Shown here: positions 22,701 through 36,089 of the stretch, piece after piece | Layout of the letters: each line of letters begins with the position of its first letter | Numbering within the stretch: the stretch's first letter is position 1 | From: Heliopora coerulea | Taxonomy: Eukaryota > Cnidaria > Anthozoa > Scleralcyonacea > Helioporidae | DNA: 64,000 nucleotides | NCBI GenBank assembly: GCA_030142905.1 | Contig: JASJOG010000003.1 | Span: 2,168,001 to 2,232,000, forward strand | Direction: 5' to 3' | Notes under the pieces: generated by a model | The model's input: the letters and a program-made list of their open reading frames with translations, nothing else | Told to the model about the DNA's origin: nothing | Database searches by the model: none | Program-made: the position numbers and the translations under genes

Positions 22701-25700
22701 CTGCCATAGAAATACAGTATACTGAGTTTTCAGTGCTTTTTGTATTTGCTTGTGTGCATTGCATTGGGGAATGTTCATCTGCAGCACATTTTTGACTAGA
22801 AAAAGGTGCAAAGTCACCCGATCCATTGGTTAAAGAATGGTAAACGCTAATCCTTTCCACAAAAGGATTACAGTTTACCATTTACCCTCCCTTGCAACTG
22901 TGAATCAACTTCAGGATATCATTTGTGAAAAAATTCATGAATTCATTCAGAAGAAGTTGTTCTGAGAAATGAAAACATAGTCAATGACTGTAATACAGCC
23001 AAGAACACAACAGTGTCATGACAGAAACATTCTGCTTATGCAACCTTCTGGATGCTTATGGTGAAATGGCTGCATGTGGTTTGTGTTGTGACTGGTTCCA
23101 TCAAACTTGAGTGGTTGTGCATGAAATGTGTACAATTATCATAAATTTTCCCCAAAATTTGCTAATTGTTTTGCTACTTTTTATTGGTACATGTAAATTA
23201 CAGTGTTTGAAACAATTACAGTGCTTATGAAATAATCATTTTAGTTTAACTACTCTGAAATTATTTTAAGTTGTCTCAAATTTTTATTGGGAGGGAGGTA
23301 AATTCCCAAACAATTCCTAAGGAATTGTTTGGGAATTTACTTCATATCAATGTTTCATATCAATTTACTTTATATCAATGGAACTTCCATATCAATGTTT
23401 TGGTGTTTTTGATGGTCCTGCTGGGGCTGGTGCCTCCCTTGCAACTGTGAATCAGCTTCAGGATGTCATTCATGAAAATATTCATGAAATCCAAGAAGTT
23501 GTTCTGACTGATGAAAAAGATTTCAGCAAACATTCCTTATTGCAAGAAGCAGTTACGCCAAGTATCAACTTTAATGCCATGATTACAGGAGTACTAGAAC
23601 AGGCATTTTTAGAAATGGTAATTGTTTTCATCATCTTGTAACTGATTCTGTAGCTATGCATCAGATATTACAGTATTCAAATATATGTAGAAAGTAAGCC
23701 TCAGGGGCAGAATCCCTAAGTGGCAAAATTGCATTATCACTCCACATAAACTAAAACATTTACTGCACATAACCATTTTGTGCCTTTACACATCTTCTTA
23801 ATATCTCTTCATAATCACCATTTGCAAACAGTGATTTTTGCCAATACTGAGTGTGCATTCCATCTTACAAACCTATTGAAGCTGTAGTGTATCCTTTGGA
23901 ATTGGAAGATCCTCTTGTGTTTTGTGTTTACTTTTATTAGTCTCCTATCATTTTACACTGGCTAACATCTGGTGATTTTTTATCATCAAGGGGAGACATT
24001 TGGCTGGGAAAGGGTTATAGCTATCTCAACTCTTTTGAGAAAGGATTAAAAACTGGAACCAGTTGTTGAAAATGCAACTCTAGGTAGTGTAGTTTTTGTC
24101 TATATGTTTTTAAAATTTTTAATTTTTTTTATTTTCAGACAAAACTTCCATATCAATGTTTTGGTGTTTTTGATGGTCATGCTGGGGCTGGTGCCTCCCT
24201 TGCAACTGTGAATCAGCTTCAGGATATCATTCATGAAAAAATTCATGAAATCCAAGAAGTTGTTCTGACTGATGAAAAAGATTTCAGCAAACATTCCTTA
24301 TTGCGAGAAGCAGTTGCGCCAAGTATCAACTTTGATGCCATGATTACAGGAGTACTAGAACAGGCATTTTTAGAAATGGTAATTGTTTTCATCATCTTGT
24401 AACTGATTCTGTAGCTATGCATCAGATATTACAGTATTCAAATATATGTAGAAAGTAAGTAAACACGATACCGGATCTTCTCTACACAACTATCGCAATA
24501 ACGCTTAAACCATATTCATCGTTAAAATGAAGACACACCAGGACATATTGTTTACTAAGATTGGTGTTCATTGCGCCCCTGAGGGCATTTTTGTGTGGGC
24601 GAGGCTGTTCTACAATCGGTTGTTGTTGAGACATCATTCACTCTTCAGAGAGTACTTTTTGTTTTCTTAAGTTCACTCAATCTGAATGAAAGATCGTCTG
24701 ATTTCCTGGTCATGGTTTCGTAGTTCCTTGCTAAATCAAACTGTGCTTGGCTATTTTGAGAAAACTAACAGACGTAAAACTGTTCTGGCGGGTGCTGCTG
24801 GTATAAACAGTGTATATGTACAGTGTGGCCTATATAAGTAACTTAGCAAAAGAAAGGCTGTATCCATAGTAACAAAGTTTTGCAGCTCGATACACACAAA
24901 GAACGCGCGGGTATAAAGGAGAAGACTCTTGAAATTCAATGTGACAACTAAATTAGTTAAGGATTAAAGCATTCGCGTGAGTGTGTTCTCGGGACTTACA
25001 TCCACTTGTTGACTAACAATGAACAAGAAATTAAATACTGCTCGAGGCTAAATCGAGTGGTATGTTAAATTTCGATTTGCTTGTTTGCGAACGAGTGAAT
25101 GTAAATCCTGATCACGTACGAACAATGAGTGATTTGAGCATTTTAATGTTCAATTTGAGCACAATGTTTTTAGTCAACCAACCCAGAGAAAAACTTGATT
25201 TATAAAAATAATATACCTTGGCTACGTAACGAAGCTTTCTAGTTTACAATTTAGATCTTCAAGCTTTCGTTTAATTTAAAAACACTTTTGCAGTAATATT
25301 ATTGCCAGCTCAACGTGCTATACAGTATCATGGCTAGATATACTGTGAAATCAAGTCTTTAATGTATTAAAGTACAGATATTGAGAAAATGTTGCCCAGG
25401 ACGACGAATTTTAACGTAAAAAATGCTCCTTTATCCTTTAAGAGTCAGCGTCCTGTATACAGGACACCAAGAACAAAAGAACAAGTGAAATAATAAAGCA
25501 AAAACAACGGATAAACAATAAACAGAAGAAATCGAATTCAACCTTTAAAGGGTTAAAAACTTTACACGTGAAATGGGACATTTGTGGGCAGGGTTTTATG
25601 AAGTTTTGTCGCGGCAACATGCTGTGTTAAAATACTCGTTAAAAATCACTTTTAAAGGATGGCTCAGCAATACCATGACGTAACATGGTCTCACATGGTA

Positions 25701-27634
25701 CACAATAGTTAATTGTTTTTGGAAAAAATAGCATTTAGCTCATAGAATATTTTTGGTGTCGTTTTTATTTTTAACAAGGATAATCGTATTAGAGTGGATA
25801 AACGATTACACAAAATCACTGGGGGGTGTACAGCTGTTGTTTCATTGTTCATAAGAAACAAGCTGTTTGTGGCAAATGCTGGGGATTCTAGGTAAGTGTT
25901 TCAAAGGTATGAGTTCATTATTGAAGTTGTCATGAAGTTACTGTAATTGTAGTCATTGTCGTGTTTTTTATTCAGGGATAGGATTTTTTATCTTCGTTAA
26001 GGGCCATTATTTGTAAAGACTGGAAACCAATTCCTATGTCGAATGACCACACTCCTGAAACTGATCGAAAGAGACTCCAAGTCTTGGTAAGATGGGACGT
26101 TTTAAATTTATAGAATGTTTACTTCCAAATACTTGATCTGGTATAAACAGCCATTGGAAGAAGCTGGCCCGTAGACCGGCTGAGGCACGTTGGGGTCGTG
26201 CCCCCCGTGCAATTACCTGTGCCCCTCCATAAAAATTTGTAAGTAAAGATATTGTCCAGCAATTCTTCCATCCGTGTCTCAAATCGTTACTGAACCAATT
26301 TTGCGTTTTATTGACAATGGTTAAAATTCTAGATTCAATTTATTAATTTCTTCACATTAAATTTTATTTGAACGAATACCCTTAATCTCTTTGACTTTTA
26401 TTGATATATACATATAAACACATGAGGACATAGATACAAGCAGTCGTTGTTGTAGTAGATACAGACGCCTTTGCAGATTTAGACGTATAGATTTATAAGA
26501 TGTTACTCATCCTATTCACGCTTTGCTTGGACCTGCCTCATTTTCTCAGAGTACAGGGACATGGCCTTTGATGTTGATGTAGATGTGGGTGCAGATGTAG
26601 ATGGAAGTGTGGGTGTAGGTGTAGATGGAGATAGAGATGTGCATGTAGGCGAAGGTGTAGGTGTAGGTGAAAGTGAAGGTGGAGTGGGAGATGGAGATGG
26701 AGGTAGAGATATAGCAATAGATGTAGGCTTAGACGTGCATGTTGATGTAGATGTACATGTACATGTACATGAAGCTGTAGACTTAGGTATAGACGTAGAT
26801 GTAGATAAAGACGTAGACACAGACGTAGACGTAGGTGTAGACGTAGACGTAGACGTAGGCGTAGACGTAGACGTAGACGCAGACGCAGACGCAAACATAG
26901 ACATAGATCAAGAAGTGAACAAAGATAACATCAGATTATTTTCGACTTATAAGAGATAGACGATTATGAAATCGACACAGTGAGCTAATTTGAGGTGAAT
27001 TGTATGTTTCCCCCCGGTTTTCAGCAGAGCCCCTCCGTGACCGTATTTCTGGTGACGGGCCTGGAAGAAACAAAGACCATGGCGATATTAAACGCTTAAT
27101 TCCTTCTTCGCCTGTTTTAATGTTTACGATTTTCACTAGCAGTTCACTCGTCAGTCCAAGTGAAAAGATATTTAAATGGTGGTGGGCAAAGGAATTCTAT
27201 CACTTCAGAGGTTTTGCCCAAAAGCAAGCATTTTTTACTGCGAATTCCAACTTGTTGCGTCACTGATTATATATTTTTCATATCAACTAGGCCGCCATGA
27301 AGCCACAGCTCTTAGGATCTGAATTTACCCGTTTGGAATTTCAACAGAAACCGAGACGAAAACATATTGGACAAAAACTGCTTTGTAGGGATCGGAATAT
27401 GGCAGGATGGTAAGTATAACCAGTTATTTTTTAGACGCAGGAAATCTGTAAGATGGCAATTGTCAAAAATAGTGCTAAGTTAGAGTGGTAAATGCAGAAA
27501 GTTATCGGTAAATTTAGGATAATCCCCTCGCCCACATTCGCAAAGCGCGGTGCGAGGGTACTAATCTTGACGTGCCTGGAGTCCTGTTACACGCGTGGTT
27601 ACTAGGGAGAAAAATTTTCACTTTGTGTATGTAT

Positions 27635-27670
<36 letters not shown>

Positions 27671-30600
27671 GGGTTCCGGTCACTCAAAAATGCCGTGTGC
27701 CAGCTCGGGGACTGGTATGTTGTTGAACAAACCGTACTTAGGTACCGTATTGAAGCAAATCGATTTGGTCTCGTCCTTTTTTCCCTTGTATGGATCTCTC
27801 GCAAGTTGTTCACATTATTTGAACACTGAAACCAGTAAATGATTTAAGACCGGCAAAGGAAATGGCTTTCTTGGTGCCTGCGGCTGGTTTCGCCACCTCA
27901 GTAACTGGACAATTTATGACTTGACAGAGCAGTTCTCAAAGTTAGCTCCTTGGAATATGCATTTGCCAACTGTTCACTTTTTGCAGCAACGCTTTGTCTT
28001 GGTTCTTTCTGATTTATATGAACAAAAGACGTAAGGGAACTCGCTTGCTGTCAGGACATTTGCTAAGCTACTAACTGTATTAAAACGACATTCTTTGCTG
28101 AAGTTGAATAGATGTCGATTAGTATAAATCATGGGACTTTTCACGTTCTGGTAACCACTTACCTGAGCTGCACAATCACAGGTACGTCTGAATCGAGCAA
28201 CTTTGAAGTACAAGTTCTGGGAACGGAATTGTTTTGAGCAGCTTTGAAAAGTAGCTTCCCGACTTTATTCTTCCCTAAGGGAGACTTCTTGTACGAAATA
28301 TTACCGCCTGGATTTTGCTAGTGTTTATTGGTAAAGTAGAATGAAGATTCTGGTTCATTCATCTCTGTACGACGATTATTTTTGAACATTTTGCAGTATT
28401 TAACCGGACAGCGTTCATGGTCAATTGTTTGAGAAGTGGGATAGAACACTCGTCATCCAGAAGAGTTGTCCAGGCCATGACAGTCTTTGGATGCTTTCTC
28501 CGCTTTCCACACAAAGATTTCATTGCCTCAATCAGGATTTTTTTCGCTATGAAATATCACCCCATTGAAGACGTTAGGATGTATTTTTGGCTCGAAACAA
28601 AAATACAAGGTAAACAGCCACCAGGTAACTCGCTGCAAAGCTACTTGTTTTTGGTCACCAAATTATCCTTCGGCAAAATAGTTGTCCGCTTCAGTCTTTC
28701 TCACTTCAAGAGTGATTTGTGCATGATGACCTTTACCGTATTCGACCGGTAATGCTTTCATTAGGATTTTAAAACCTCTCAGGAAAGTTTAAAGTCGTCT
28801 GTGAGTAAATTTACCGTTGAACCCTTTGTGTTGAGGTGCCACTGAATGCTTAGTTGAAAATACGCCAGAGTTGCTGGTTTATACGCCATTTTTCCTTTTT
28901 ATTGATGTTTTGCCTTGGAAAAAGTACGTCTTTTACTTCCCTCTTCTCGTTCTTCTTTCGACAAAACTTGCACAAGGTTTGCTTGTCCTATTTTGTTTTA
29001 TGTTTTGTATTTTCCGATTTTTGGTCAGCGATAAAACTGCAGAACTCGTTCATGTTTTCTTTGTTTACTTCGTCGATTTTGTAATTCGTTTCATCTTTGT
29101 CACCAAAGTGTTGTATTTCCGGATGAATACTTAGCATAAACCCTTATCATAGCAGAACTTAAAGACAGTTGTAACCAACTTTGAGGTAACGTATAATTTA
29201 TCAATTTTTTAAGTCAAAAAAATGTCAGAAAAATATTCAATCATGAGCTGTCCGTAATGCCGGTATCCGTTTGATAACCTATGAGAATGCTCCACTTTTA
29301 AGACGAAAAGTCTGGTCATCTAATAAAGCAATCTTTCTTTAAGGCAAAATGAGTGAGAAGTCTAATTGGAAAACGACACGAATTACCATAAACCCGCAAA
29401 TAACTCAGGGTATTGATCCTATCATTCGTTGTTTAATAATTTAATTGTAAGGATGGACATCTTACCATTTGTTAAGCCGTTGAACGTTATTCTCACCGAA
29501 CTTTTTGTTTTAACAAAGCAGAATTGAAATTTTGAACGTAAATATGACTATAACCAGTTTAAATATAAAATAATTTCCAGTTTGGATTGTTGTTTATTTG
29601 CGGCCAAATTCTGTGTGGATATTTTTTTATTGCATGTCCTCTTCCAGTTATAGTCAGGAGGATTTGTCTTTTTGAGAATTTTGAAAAATTATCATTGTTA
29701 CTTGGATTATCGAGAGATATATTGGAAGGGTGGGCGAGGGGTTGTTGCGTGCACGTATTTCTAGTTATAATGACTGATTCGTAGCCAGGGTTTGCTTTTA
29801 AGGGAGGGGCTACGGCCGACCACGAGGGATTGAAACCAACGCACCCGGTTCAGTTTATATGACTCACATCTAAAGGAAAGACTTCTTCCTCAGTACATTA
29901 TTGTCGAATTCAGTCTTTGATTAGATTATTTCGTTATCACTGAATGTAACCGCTTTTTCGCTGGCATTTTTAGTTACATATATGTATTTTTAGCTTTAAT
30001 ATAGTTACATTAATTGAATGTTGTATGTGGAATTTACTTCTGAATACAGTGAACTGTATTTAGAAACGATTTATCAATACAGATTACTGTATTTAGAAGG
30101 GATTTCTAAATACAGCATTTACGTTTAACATTTGAATAGCTGTTATGGCTGCGGGCCCCATAAAGGACCACTGTAGACCGCAGGTTGCACAACCTTGTTC
30201 TACATTAGCTTAAAATAAACTACGGTACTTATTTTTCTTTCGTCCTTGTCTTACCTAATTGGATGAACTCGTTGTGACTGGCTAACAAGCGTTCCGGTTT
30301 TTTACAGCATGGGCTAGAAAAATCGAATATACTAACCAAAAAACACGGAGAAAGTAAATAGGTTATTTACCAGACTTAGTCGGTCCGTATGGGAAGAGTT
30401 TTGCCACTCGTCTAAACTGTACGGAAGTCCTTATAGTGTAAATTTTGGACAACGTTCTTCCAGAAGTGAGCTCCTGTTTGTTAAAAAAACATACGGTATA
30501 AATAACTTGCATTAGTAACAACTTAAATTAGTTGAAATCAGAACCTTTATTAATGGTTTTTACGTAACTTTTGTTAACTTAACCTCTTCAGGGCGTTAAA

Positions 30601-33600
30601 GTTAATAAGCGAAGAAGATGTTGCAAAAACACAAATGATATCTGGCACCGGCAAAACGGTACGGTATGAATTTTTACTGAATCAAAGTATGATACAACAA
30701 CCGAAACAAATGAAACATTTAATGTTTCATGAATGAACTTGCTTCTCATGCTTCAATATTTAAAAAGTGTTACCGAGACTCAATAGAAAATCCAACTCGT
30801 GAGCCTTTAAATAGTTGCAAAGATTTCCCAACCATTCAAATGTTGCTGCAAAAGTTATGTGTATTGGTTCACTAACTCTTTGTGATAGAGATCTACAAGA
30901 TCTGAGAGTCTCAATGTGTCGATACTTGATTCATTATTCGAGGCCGTTAATGACGGACTGAATAAATCCAGGTCGGTCCATTATCCAAACTGACTCCATC
31001 ATGACACTGAAACAGAAATTAATGATCTAATAGCATAAATAAAAAAAACAAATTCTTAAGTGTGACTGGTCGAGAACAGTGCAAGTTCAAGGTAACATGG
31101 TATCCATAACAGGCAACGGTAACTTGTAATGTATTACCCTTTCTGGTACTGTATTGCTTTTTCACGTATATTATTAATTTGTAATAGCATACACAATTTT
31201 TACGTGCAGTTTAGAAAAACACGCTCTCTGTAAGTTTTTTAAAGACCTCAAATAGCACGAGTCCTTCGGATTTGTCTTTGAAAATCTCACTCGTGGTTGT
31301 TTGTTCCAGATTGGACTCGAATCCGTGCCATTAACTATATACTATAATAACCTTGCGGCAGTGATTACCAAGAGTTTTGTTCTTGAACTCTCGTTACGGA
31401 ATTTACTTTACAAATATAGAATTATAACAAACTTAAGACCATAAAGCACGCTGTCAAAACAGATAGTTAATATACAGTTAGGCTGAGTTTATTCCGATTT
31501 ACTTTCACGCTTGATGCTGAGTAGTCTAGATCGGCCTAAATCGAGAACCAACCGACAACTTTAGCAAATATAGGAAGAAACAAACTCCGAACAATAATGC
31601 CATCTTGATAACTCAAGATATGAGTTAAAATCAAGAGAATTACAATGAAATTGTGATATTTCGTCTTTATTTCAAAGACATCATCAGACAGTCTGTCTGA
31701 TAATGCCATCTTGATAACTCAAGATGGCATTATTGTTCGGAGTTTGTTTCTTCCTAGATCGGTCTACAGGCCAACTTGGAAATACGTTCGAAAGTAGTGG
31801 CATACTGGAACATTTTTGGCGGGGGAAGGCTTCGTAAATTTTAGGGAGGCCAAATTGTATGTAGATTTGAGGGAATAGATCTCAATTACTGAAATATGTC
31901 ATTTGATACAATTGCAATTTAGAAAATGTCTAATTTGATGGCGGTTGATGACTACATTACTCCACTTGTTGGGATGACCCTCGGTGTGGGCTAGGAGGTT
32001 TTTTTAGGGTGGCACGTTTATCCAGGCCACTCCGGTACTTCCACCACTTTTCGCATGGTTTGCTCCGACGTTTGTAGAGTCAACAAGAGTCAACCGAATG
32101 AACATTTTGCAACAAATTGTTGACCACCTCCAACTTGTTCCGTCAACCTTGCGAAGGCATCATGAAATTTGCCGCTTTCTCATCTACCATAATACATCGG
32201 CCACCACATTTTTATCATAAAAACAACTGATTACTATTTCACCGAAGCATGACACAGTCTAACGCGAAAGTTTTTTTCTGGAAAGGCAGCCCTCCTCTGA
32301 AACGGACAGTATTATGGAAGATGCGAAAGGTTTCAACTAGCAACATTATTAACACTTGATAACAACTTGCCGCAAGCCTGTCAACGAACGTATTCTTGCT
32401 TGAATTGGAGATTTCTGGCCGTTTAGCATTCTTGTGACGTAGTCATGATCCTAAAATTCGACTTATCAAAATCTGTTACTTGCTTGTTATTAACTGTTAG
32501 AAAAACTTGAGCGAGGCCAAGTATATCCAGTAAAAATCTTTATTTCTTTGAAGCTTTCGTCGCCGGCAGTTTCAGATTCTGACTTAAAAGGATTTTTACA
32601 GTCGCTACTTAGTCTTACTCTAATTTTCTTAATAGTTCGTACAAAATGCCGCTGAAAGGCAACTGCTACATTTTGTTTTTACTTGTGCTACAAATCTGTC
32701 ATAAGTCTTTGTCCGGAATACTAGGTTAATGCAATAATTCCATCTTGACTTTCGGGATTTTGAGCTTAAAAATCGTGCAAGCTATATTTCTCAAAATCTA
32801 TATTTTTTATGCTTTAGGCTCGACTACTCGAAACCATCGGTACAACCAGAGGATTTGGTGATTTCGACTTGAAGGCCTCGTATACTGGTATACCGATAAA
32901 ACCTTTCTTAACGCCCGAACCAGAGGTACAGTGTAAAATAAAACTATTTGGTATTCGTCGAATTTTTGTAACAATGGAACCGTACCGACTTTAAGTCACA
33001 GTGCTTCTCTCTGTGCCTCTAATTCTCTCACTCTATCTGTCTCTGTCTCTCCGTGTATTTATGAATATATATATATATATATATATACATATATATAAAA
33101 TAATATTAAATATCCAGGGGGTGTTCAAAAAAAAGTGGTCACCTGCCTTTAAAGCTTCCATCGTTCTTATCACCAGTGATTTTACATCTTTACCTTTATT
33201 TTCCTTAGTTCACCACAACATTATACATGTACATGCATCAGCATTCTCGTTTAATATTTTGTTGGCATTCCCTTTGATTTCATTATCGCCTTGCATCGAG
33301 TCTGCATGCTTTCAATGAGCTTATGCATGTATTCTAGAGTTAATGACTGCCATGTACTTTTGAGTATTTCAAACAGCTCATCTTCATTCTTTGGCTTACG
33401 GTCTTTCGTTACCCGATAAAGCTCAGCCCATAAATTCTCGATAGGATTCAAATCTGGTGATTGCGCTGGCCATTGCATCACATTAATTTTCTTATCCTTC
33501 AGATATCTCGGTACCACTCCACTAGTATGTTTTGGATCGTTATCATACTGAAATATAAAACCATCAGGGCACAATCGGCGAGCAGAGGGAACAAGATGAT

Positions 33601-36037
33601 GAATTAAAATCTTGCGATACACTTCTCCAGTCATTATTCCTTTAACTCGATGTAAAACCCCAACACCATTTCAGGAAAAACAACCCCACACGTTAATTGA
33701 CTTTTGGTGTTTTACCGTGCCTTGCATTGAATGAGTTGCCATTTTCTCTTTATCAGTCCGCCAAACATATTGAGAAGAATCGTTTTGGAGAGTAAATGGT
33801 GACTCATCACTCCAAACAACACTTTTCCACTGATCAATATCCCAATGGACATGTTCACGAGCGAATGCTAAACGCTCTTTGCGATTCTTCTCACTCACGA
33901 ATGCTTTCTTAGACTTTTTGCTCCAGTGTATTCCCTTTTCTCTAAGACGTCGCTGAATAGTTGAGGTGGAAACTTTTACTCCAATATGAGCTTCTAATTC
34001 ATTAGCCTGATGTTTCTTGGTTGGGGTTCTTATTTTAGAATGCTTGACTAAGCAACGGTCACTTCGATCACTGGTCTTGCGCTTTCGTCCTGAACCAGGA
34101 GTACGATGGCAATTCCCACTCGATTTTAACTTGGCACGAAGCTTCTTTGCTCCTGAGTAACTGAGACCAAACTCTTTTGCAATTTGGTGAGCACTGACTC
34201 GAGCCTTTAGCATGCCAAGTATTTCATGGTTTCTTCCGACTTTTTTCTTTGCCTTTTCGTCTTGAATTTGCTTTCTTGTCTTTATATTTGTTGTAATTCA
34301 GCGGCTCCGTAACTGGGAAATTTGCATAATGATCTAACTTTCTCATCTAACAACTGTTATACCGTAATTTAGCTTGTAATGCTTATGTATTGTAATGCTT
34401 TCATGCTATACGCGAAAAATTTATGCGCACGAACTGGTAATAAATGACAGGTATCGCATACCTCCTGTTATTCCAGGTTTTTGTCACTCGGAATCTTTAT
34501 GCATCAAAGAAACTTACATTTTGGTAGATGGCCACTTTTTTTTGCCCACCCACTGTATATATATATATACTTATAAAACGTATATAGTTAATTTTTTTTT
34601 GAAAAAAAGGTTTTAAAAAGTACAAATGCGTATCGAGAGGTGTAAAATTATTGGTAAATTTGTAGGGAAATTTTTTTTTACTTTTCAGCCTATCCGTATA
34701 GCAAAAACCACTGTCCGCTGCACCCCTAGTTTTGTGAGGGTTGTTTTCAAAGGACGCCAAAATGATGGGTAAAGGCTTCGTGTAAGTTTACTGCCCATTA
34801 AACCAAAATGCCTAACTTTGCAATGGCGTTCAAACGCATTTAAAATTTTACCACAGTGATCTACCAAACTTTGCATAGAGTAGTGGCGTTTCTTTCATCT
34901 TTAATTTTCACGAAACTGTTAACCGAATAGTCTTGACTCGCGTTTTCACGCGGTCAAAACCCTCGTAAAAATACTGGGCTAGGTTTGCAGTGCTAGAGTC
35001 GAGTTTAAAAGTACAAACGCGTATCGAGAGGGGCGCAAAATTGTATTTCGATTCGAACTGAACATCATCACTGAAGCAAACATCCAAAAGTATTCAGTAT
35101 TTGCATTGACACGGCCGGTGCCGTCGTGACGTAACATTTCGACAAGGTCGCCAACTACGCATGCACCATATTTTAGTTACCTATACCTTAAAATTTAACC
35201 CAGGGAGCCACCCTAATTGTAAAGAATCAATTTGAGGAGATTGTTATTTTTTCAATCCTCGATAACTACTACTTCTTACTGCTTACATTGTTTTTATTCT
35301 AGTGTTCTACATAGTGCTCCTATTTTATGTATATATATATACACATATATCATATATGAAGAAAGAGTGGTGGTTATCATGCCTGGAATATATGTGAACT
35401 AAATAAACGTTGACTTCTTCAGGCATAGTTTAAAAGATTTTTATTATTAATCTCAGACGTTTCGCCGGTCAAGGCTTCATCAGTGAGTAAAAATCTAGAA
35501 TAATAAAACCGTCATCTATATATACATAAATATTCAGTTAAAATGCATAATTAAATTAAATATAAAAAACTATGATGAACGTAGAACCATCGAAGCTATA
35601 GAAATCCGGAAACATTCAGAAAATATTATGAACGGTTGTGTTCGTAGAGTCCTTAGTATCTAACTTTTAAATTATTGCTATCTACCTATACATGTTTTTT
35701 TTTAAAATTTTTTTTGTCTTACCTTTTTTATACGATCACCATAATAAACCTTTTAAATTTAGTATGTATTTAATTTAATTATGCATTTTAACTGATTATT
35801 TATGTATATATAGAGGACGACTTTATTATTCTAAATTTTTATTCACTGTATGGACGTTCAAGGATTTAGTATGTATTTAATTTAATCATGCATTTTAACT
35901 GATTATTTATGTATATATAGAAGACGGTTTTATTACTCTAGATTTTTACTCACTGATGAAGCTTTGACCGGCGAAGCGTCTGAGGTTAATAATAAAAATC
36001 TTTTAAACTTTGAAGAAGTCAACCTTTATTTAGTTCA

Positions 36038-36089
<52 letters not shown>

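Noticed and set aside
26512..26959. Long overlapping open frames on both strands rich in Asp-Val, Ser-Thr or Arg-Leu
   Set aside because: They are produced by the hexamer array, which keeps frames open without encoding a protein. They lie in an intron of the phosphatase gene.
35953..35980. Canonical hammerhead ribozyme
   Set aside because: One extra base between CTGATGA and the helix, a helix of only three pairs, and GAAG in place of GAAA in this copy; I could not identify a proper helix III and cleavage triplet. Kept only as a motif resemblance.
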